Origin: Rubrivivax sp.
GTDB taxonomy: Bacteria; Pseudomonadota; Gammaproteobacteria; Burkholderiales; Burkholderiaceae_C
Length of the DNA stretch: 47,328 nt
Direction: 5' to 3'
NCBI GenBank assembly: GCA_030653505.1
Contig: JAURZK010000192.1
Coordinates: forward strand, 1-47,328
A program made the position numbers and the translations under genes. Positions 41,093 to 47,328 of the stretch are shown piece after piece (positions within the stretch are counted from its first letter, which is position 1; each line of letters starts with the position of its first letter). The notes below the pieces were generated by a model. It saw nothing but the letters and a program-made list of their open reading frames with translations. It was not told the origin of the DNA and ran no database searches.

Positions 41093-42397
41093 TTATCGGA
41101 CGCGCGACCTCTTGGGCAGCGGCGTCACGTTGTTCGTGGCGCTGGCCGCTGCGGGCTTGTTGAAGCGGCTGATGAAGCCGCGCACCTCGGGGTAGACCTT
41201 GTCGCGCCAGCGGCGACCCGAGAAGATGCCGTAATGGCCGGCGCCTTCGGCGTCGTAGTGGAACTGGCGCGCCTTCGGCACGCCCTGGCAAAGCTCGTGG
41301 GCGGCGCGTGTCTGGCCCGCGCCCGAGATGTCGTCCAGTTCACCTTCGATGGTCAGCAGCGCGGTGGTCGTGATGTCCTGTGGTTTCACCAGTTCACCCT
41401 TGACGGTCCACGTGCCGTTGACGAGCGCGAAATCCTGGAACACGACCTTGATGGTGTCGAGGTAGTACTCGGCCGGCATGTCGAGCACGGCGTTGTATTC
41501 GTCGTAGAACTGGCGGTGTGCCTCGGCGCTGTCGTCGTCGCCGCGGATGAGGTCGCGGAAGTAGTCGTAATGGCTGCTCATGTGGCGGTCGGGGTTCATC
41601 GCCACGAAACCTGTGTGCTGCATGAAGCCGGGGTAGACGGCGCGCCCGGCGCCGGCAAAGTTCTGCGGCACGCGGAAGATGACGTTGGTCTCGAACCAGT
41701 TGTGGCTCTTGTTCATCGCCAGGTTGTTGACGGCCGTGGGGCTCTTGCGCGCGTCGATGGGGCCGCCCATCATCGTCATCGTCAGCGGCGTGGGTTCACC
41801 GCGGCTGGCCATCAGCGACACCGCGGCCAGCACCGGCACCGTGGGCTGGCACACCGAGATCACGTGCAGCTTGTCCGAGCCGGCGTGGCGGATGAATTCC
41901 TGCACGTACTCGATGTAGTCGTCGAGGTGGAACGGGCCTTCCGAGAGCGGCACCATGCGCGCGTCGGTCCAGTCGGTGATGAAGACCTTGTGGTCGTGCA
42001 GCAGGCTCTTCACCGTGTCGCGCAGCAGCGTCGAATGGTGACCCGACAGGGGGGCAACGACCAGCACCGTCGGCTGGTCCTTCATGGTGGCCAGTGCGGT
42101 GGCGTTGTCGGTGAAGCGCTTGAAGCGCAGCAGTCGGCAGAAGGGTTTCTTCAGCGCCACCTGCTCCTGCACGGCCACCTCGACGCCACCGACGGTGGCT
42201 GCAGTGATGCCGAAGGGCGGCTTCTCGTATTCCTTGGCCAGGCGGTGCAGCAGATCGAAGCCGGCCGAAATGCGCTGGGCCAGCGGCGTATGCGCGAAGG
42301 GCGACAGCGGGTGGTCGTAAAGCTTGGCAGACGCGCTGGCGAACTCGGAAAAGGGCGCCATCAGCGCACGTTGGGTTTCGTAGATCTGGTACAGCAT
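41093..42397 (-). CDS. phaZ: Intracellular polyhydroxyalkanoate depolymerase PhaZ
   Basis: PhaZ breaks down stored polyhydroxybutyrate granules in the cell. The 434-residue protein has an alpha/beta-hydrolase region with the nucleophile in ISVCQP (C183), the same residue number as the catalytic cysteine of Cupriavidus PhaZa1. Catalytic Asp and His lie in the C-terminal third (LTIEGELDDI and GAGHYGIF). No signal peptide, as expected for the intracellular type. GGAGA lies six to seven bases before the ATG at 42397. A perfect palindrome upstream (42476-42502) looks like a binding site of the PHA-responsive repressor PhaR. Confidence 0.95.
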   Translation of the reverse strand: MLYQIYETQRALMAPFSEFASASAKLYDHPLSPFAHTPLAQRISAGFDLLHRLAKEYEKPPFGITAATVGGVEVAVQEQVALKKPFCRLLRFKRFTDNATALATMKDQPTVLVVAPLSGHHSTLLRDTVKSLLHDHKVFITDWTDARMVPLSEGPFHLDDYIEYVQEFIRHAGSDKLHVISVCQPTVPVLAAVSLMASRGEPTPLTMTMMGGPIDARKSPTAVNNLAMNKSHNWFETNVIFRVPQNFAGAGRAVYPGFMQHTGFVAMNPDRHMSSHYDYFRDLIRGDDDSAEAHRQFYDEYNAVLDMPAEYYLDTIKVVFQDFALVNGTWTVKGELVKPQDITTTALLTIEGELDDISGAGQTRAAHELCQGVPKARQFHYDAEGAGHYGIFSGRRWRDKVYPEVRGFISRFNKPAAASATNNVTPLPKRSRVR

Positions 42398-42475
42398 CGA
42401 AAGTCTCCGTTCTGCAGGCCGGGCTGCAGCGCCATTTCGGCGCCTGCTTGTCTCGCCCGTGGGCGAATGTACGCC

Positions 42476-42502
42476 CATTTTTGCTGCAGTGCAGCAAAAA
42501 TG
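42476..42502. promoter_or_regulatory. Putative PhaR operator upstream of phaZ
   Basis: CATTTTTGCTGC (42476-42487) and GCAGCAAAAATG (42491-42502) are a perfect 12-bp inverted repeat around AGT. Its core CTGC-N3-GCAG matches the site reported for PhaR of Paracoccus and Rhodobacter. It lies about 80 bases upstream of phaZ. PhaR binding is inferred. Confidence 0.7.
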
Positions 42503-42582
42503 TGTGTGTCACATTGATCTTGCACCGCCCCGCGCCCGACCCATAGAGCAAAAACACGGGATTCGCGGGTCCAGATCGGGTT

Positions 42583-42604
42583 GGCTGTCACGGGGGTGAC
42601 AGCC
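42583..42604. repeat. Perfect 9-bp hairpin downstream of tyrB
   Basis: GGCTGTCAC (42583-42591) and GTGACAGCC (42596-42604) pair with a GGGG loop, 15 bases beyond the tyrB stop. No T-tract follows in the direction of tyrB transcription, so if it terminates it is not by the classic mechanism; an operator is an alternative because of its palindromic form. Confidence 0.55.
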
Positions 42605-42618
42605 TGGAGCCCTGTCGA

Positions 42619-43824
42619 TCAACGCATCACGCGGGCGATGGCCGCCACCACCGCGCCGATGTTGTGGCTGTTGATCGCCGCCACGCAGATGCGTCCTGAG
42701 TCGACGCCGTAGATGCCGAACTCGCTGCGCAGGCGCTGCATCTGATCCTTGGACAGCCCCGAGTAGCTGAACATGCCCATCTGGGTGGTGATGTAGGACA
42801 GGTCGCCCTCCACGCCGGCGGCGTGCAGTTGCGTCACCAGCGCGTAACGCGTGGCGCGGATGCGCTCGCGCATGCCGGCCAGTTCCTCTTCCCACATCGC
42901 GCGCAGCGCCGGCGTGGTCAGCACGGTGGCCACGACCTGGGCGCCGAAGGTGGGCGGGTTGCTGTAGTTGGTGCGGATGACGATCTTCAGCTGCGACAGC
43001 ACACGCGCCGTCTCTTCCCTGCTGCCGCACACCACACTGAGTGCGCCGACACGTTCGCCATAGAGCGAGAAGCTCTTGCTGAACGAAGTCGAGACGAAGA
43101 ACTGCTGCCCGGTGGCGAGGAAACACTGCACCGCCGCGCCGTCCTCGGCGATGCCCTTGCCGAAGCCCTGGTAGGCCATGTCGAGGAAGGGCACGAGGCC
43201 GTGCTCGGCGCAGGCGGCAGCGATCTGGTCCCACTGCGCGACGTCGAGGTCACAGCCCGTGGGGTTGTGGCAGCAGGCGTGCAGCACCACGATGGTGCCG
43301 GCCGGCGCGCCGCGCAGCGTGTCCATCAGCGCACCGAAGCGGATGCCCCGCGTGGCCGCGTCGTAATAGGGGTAGGTCTGGACGTCGAACCCGGCGTTGG
43401 TGAACAGCGCGCGGTGGTTTTCCCAGCTCGGGTCGCTGATCAGCACGGTGGCGTCGCCACGCAGGCGCTTGAGAAAATCGGCGCCGACCTTCAGGCCGCC
43501 GGTGCCGCCCAAGGCCTGGATGGTGGCCACGCAGCCGGTGGTGACGGCTTCGCTGTCGGCGCCGAAGACCAGGCCCTGCACGGCCTTGTCGTAGACGGCG
43601 ATGCCGTCGATGGGCAGGTAGCCCTTGGGTTTGGGCGCCTCGAGCAGTTGCTTTTCGGCCGAGGCGACGCAGCGCAGCACGGGCAGCCTGCCTTCGTCGT
43701 CGAAGTAGACGCCCACACCCAGGTTCACCTTGGCGGGGTTGGGGTCGGCGTTGAACTGTTCGTTCAGGCCCAGGATGGGGTCGCGTGGGGCCATCTCGAC
43801 GGCGGCGAACAGGGAGGTCGTCAT
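42619..43824 (-). CDS. tyrB: Aromatic-amino-acid/aspartate aminotransferase (TyrB/AspC type)
   Basis: This PLP enzyme transfers amino groups between aspartate or aromatic amino acids and 2-oxoglutarate. The 401-residue protein has the class Ialpha residues W134 (DPSWENH), N187 (CCHNPTG), D215 (PFLDMAYQG), the Schiff-base lysine K250 (STSFSKSF) and R258 (YGERVG). Whether aspartate or aromatic substrates are favoured cannot be decided by eye. It is divergent from uvrB; no operator was recognised between them. Confidence 0.92.
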   Translation of the reverse strand: MTTSLFAAVEMAPRDPILGLNEQFNADPNPAKVNLGVGVYFDDEGRLPVLRCVASAEKQLLEAPKPKGYLPIDGIAVYDKAVQGLVFGADSEAVTTGCVATIQALGGTGGLKVGADFLKRLRGDATVLISDPSWENHRALFTNAGFDVQTYPYYDAATRGIRFGALMDTLRGAPAGTIVVLHACCHNPTGCDLDVAQWDQIAAACAEHGLVPFLDMAYQGFGKGIAEDGAAVQCFLATGQQFFVSTSFSKSFSLYGERVGALSVVCGSREETARVLSQLKIVIRTNYSNPPTFGAQVVATVLTTPALRAMWEEELAGMRERIRATRYALVTQLHAAGVEGDLSYITTQMGMFSYSGLSKDQMQRLRSEFGIYGVDSGRICVAAINSHNIGAVVAAIARVMR

Positions 43825-43971
43825 GGGTGTTCCTGGTGCGGTGGGACGGTGCGCGGCGGCGCGTGCTGCGCGCTGACGGCGGCTGCGCTACCCTAACGGG
43901 TTGCCCGACGGCCGCCCGCTTGTTCTGCGCAGGCCGCCGATTCTAGATCTCCGCCCACAGGGAAAACCCGC

Positions 43972-46088
<2,117 letters not shown>

Positions 46089-46092
<4 letters not shown>

Positions 46093-46655
46093 TCGGCCGC
46101 CTGAAGCAGTGGATGCAGGGCGGCGCCGGCCCGCAGGCGGCAGCCGAGGGCGCCGAGCTGCGTGTGCTGATGGTCTGCATGGGCAACATCTGCCGTTCGC
46201 CGACCGCCGAAGGTGTGCTGCGTGACCGGCTGCAGCGCGCCGGCCTGCAGCAGCGCGTGGCCGTCGACTCGGCAGGCATGCTGGACCATCACGCCGGCGA
46301 GCCACCCGACCCACGCGCGCAGCGGCACGCCGCCTTGCGCGGCTACGACCTCTCGGCCCAGCGCGCGCGGGCGGTGCGTGCCGAGGACTTCAGCCAATTC
46401 CAGTGGCTGCTGGCCATGGACGAGGACAATCTGTCCTGGCTGCAACGCAGGGCTCCACCCGGCAACGCCGCACGCATCGAGCTGCTCATGCCCTACGCGC
46501 GCCGCTTTGCTGGTGTCCAGGCCGTGCCCGACCCCTACTACGGCAGCGCGGCCGGCTTCGAACGTGTGCTCGACCTCGTGGAGGACGCCTGCGACGGCCT
46601 GGTCGTCCGGCTGCAGCAGGAACTGCAGTCAGGGTCGGGTGGCAAGCCGTACTAA
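46089..46655 (+). CDS. Low-molecular-weight protein-tyrosine phosphatase
   Basis: The protein (188 residues) has the P-loop CMGNICRS (C30, R36) near the N-terminus and the catalytic aspartate in VPDPYYG near residue 152, both diagnostic of the LMW-PTP family. The first 24 residues precede the fold and are unusual in having a short charged/hydrophilic leader. Such enzymes often regulate exopolysaccharide export kinases; no such genes are adjacent. It overlaps uvrB by ATGA and precedes iscR. Confidence 0.92.
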
Positions 46656-46682
46656 AATGGTCAACTTAAGGTATACTTGACT
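46653..46682 (+). promoter_or_regulatory. iscR promoter region
   Basis: An AT-rich stretch unlike its surroundings. TATACT (46672-46677) and TAAAAT (46653-46658) are -10 candidates, and TTGACT (46677-46682) resembles a -35. I cannot decide which is used. An IscR-type box overlaps it. Confidence 0.5.
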
Positions 46683-46697
46683 TAATCAGTCGGACAC
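46673..46697 (+). promoter_or_regulatory. Type 1 IscR-binding site
   Basis: Reading ATACTTGACT, a 5-base centre TAATC, then AGTCGGACAC, the sequence fits the type 1 IscR consensus ATASYYGACT-RWWWY-AGTCRRSTAT with the central GACT...AGTC dyad intact and mismatches mainly at the right end. It overlaps the promoter elements about 105 bases before iscR, so repression of iscR by [2Fe-2S]-IscR is predicted. Confidence 0.75.
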
Positions 46698-46801
46698 AGC
46701 TGAAGCCCTGTGTTCCGCCCGGCCTGCAGCCGGGTGCCGGTGCCCGGTCTCGGGCTGTCTGCCACTGCACCGCAGGCGCCGATTGCGCCAGGAGAACACC
46801 G

Positions 46802-47328
46802 ATGCGACTCACCACCAAAGGCCGCTTTGCCGTCACCGCCATGATCGACCTGGCCCTGCGCTCCAACGCCGGCCCGGTGGCCCTGGCGGCCATCAGCCAT
46901 CGCCAGCAGATCTCGCTGTCCTACCTCGAGCAGCTCTTCGGCAAGTTGCGCCGCCACGAACTGGTGGAAAGCACGCGCGGCCCTGGCGGCGGTTATTCGC
47001 TGGGACGGGCCGCGGGCGAGATCACCGTGGCCGACATCATCGTCGCGGTGGATGAACCCATCGACGCCACCGGCTGCGGCGGCAAGGAAAGCTGCATGGG
47101 CGAGGACACCGGCAAGTGCATGACGCACGACCTGTGGACCAGCCTGAACAACAAGATGATCGAGTACCTCGACTCCATCTCGCTGCAGAAGCTGGTCGAC
47201 GAGCAGCTGGCCAAGGGCGTGTCCATCGACGCGTCGCCGGTGAAGCGTGCGATATCCACCGTGCCGGTGGTCAAGCCGATCAAGGTGACCGCGCCGAACT
47301 CGGTGTTCGCCCTGGGCAACGCGTTCAC
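46802..47328 (+). CDS. iscR: Fe-S cluster assembly transcriptional regulator IscR, 3' end cut by window edge
   Basis: IscR is an Rrf2-family repressor that binds a [2Fe-2S] cluster and controls the isc operon. The visible 175 residues contain the winged helix (MRLTTKGRFAVTAMIDLAL, QQISLSYLEQLFGKLRR, GPGGGYSL) and the cluster ligands C92, C98, C106 and H109 in the pattern C-x5-C-x7-C-x2-H, against C-x5-C-x5-C-x2-H in E. coli IscR: two extra residues sit between the second and third cysteine. The frame is still open at the last base. An IscR box lies upstream. iscS and iscU probably follow outside the window. Confidence 0.95.
   Translation, partial: MRLTTKGRFAVTAMIDLALRSNAGPVALAAISHRQQISLSYLEQLFGKLRRHELVESTRGPGGGYSLGRAAGEITVADIIVAVDEPIDATGCGGKESCMGEDTGKCMTHDLWTSLNNKMIEYLDSISLQKLVDEQLAKGVSIDASPVKRAISTVPVVKPIKVTAPNSVFALGNAF

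Noticed and set aside
43825..43971. LexA box upstream of uvrB
   Set aside because: No CTGT-N8-ACAG or close variant is present in the tyrB-uvrB gap.

Overview
The window is a GC-rich, densely packed stretch of chromosome. It very probably comes from a betaproteobacterium of the order Burkholderiales, near the Rubrivivax/Leptothrix/Ideonella/Comamonadaceae group; this assignment is inferred from gene content and order, not from a marker-gene tree. The supporting signs are a dapC-dapD-pilU-dapE operon, smc followed by a zipA-like gene and ligA, an rsxB-nth pair next to an intracellular polyhydroxyalkanoate (PHA) depolymerase, an rpsU-yqeY pair, a short zapA with 6S RNA downstream, and TRAP transporters. 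Nearly all of it is core genome. I see no transposase, integrase, CRISPR array, tRNA or rRNA.

Layout. (1) 1-6449, minus strand: dapC, dapD, a PilU-type ATPase, dapE, prmB and an ABC-F ATPase that runs off the left edge; the genes are chained by 4-bp ATGA overlaps. Upstream on the same strand are a SET-domain methyltransferase gene and queF. (2) 7576-15853, plus strand: smc, zipA-like, a GNAT acetyltransferase, ligA, a NadR-kinase-like P-loop gene and def. (3) 15876-23075: an S9 peptidase, a FecR/DUF6600-like secreted protein, the overlapping divergent pair tesA/ybbA, and a coniferyl-aldehyde-dehydrogenase-like gene. (4) 23144-31272: suhB, trmJ, cysE, a wrecked GGDEF/EAL gene, mogA, darP (yjgA) divergent from pmbA, then a metallophosphoesterase overlapping a kinase-UspA fusion gene. 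(5) 31396-36178: a TRAP solute-binding gene convergent with its presumed dctM/dctQ permease genes across a strong terminator, a TIGR01244-type phosphatase, yqeY and rpsU. (6) 36585-42397: a degenerate GGDEF protein, a TauE/SafE permease, an EVE-domain protein, 6S RNA, zapA, a zapB-like gene, nth, rsxB and phaZ. (7) 42619-47328: an aromatic/aspartate aminotransferase, uvrB, a low-molecular-weight tyrosine phosphatase and iscR, cut by the right edge.

Functional themes. Three of the succinylase-branch lysine/diaminopimelate genes form one operon with a pilus retraction ATPase. DNA maintenance (smc, ligA, nth, uvrB) and cell division (zipA-like, zapA) genes are scattered through the window. Carbon storage is represented by phaZ, with a perfect 12-bp palindrome upstream that contains the CTGC-N3-GCAG core reported for the PHA regulator PhaR. 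Iron-sulfur homeostasis appears as iscR behind a good type 1 IscR box, which predicts autoregulation.

I do not see a clear new multi-gene system. The most unusual items are the kinase-UspA fusion, the free-standing NadR-kinase-like protein beside the NAD-dependent ligase, the GGDEF protein whose signature reads DEHRF, the internally deleted GGDEF/EAL remnant, the orphan RsxB and orphan YbbA, and several -10-like hexamers so close to start codons that the mRNAs may be leaderless.
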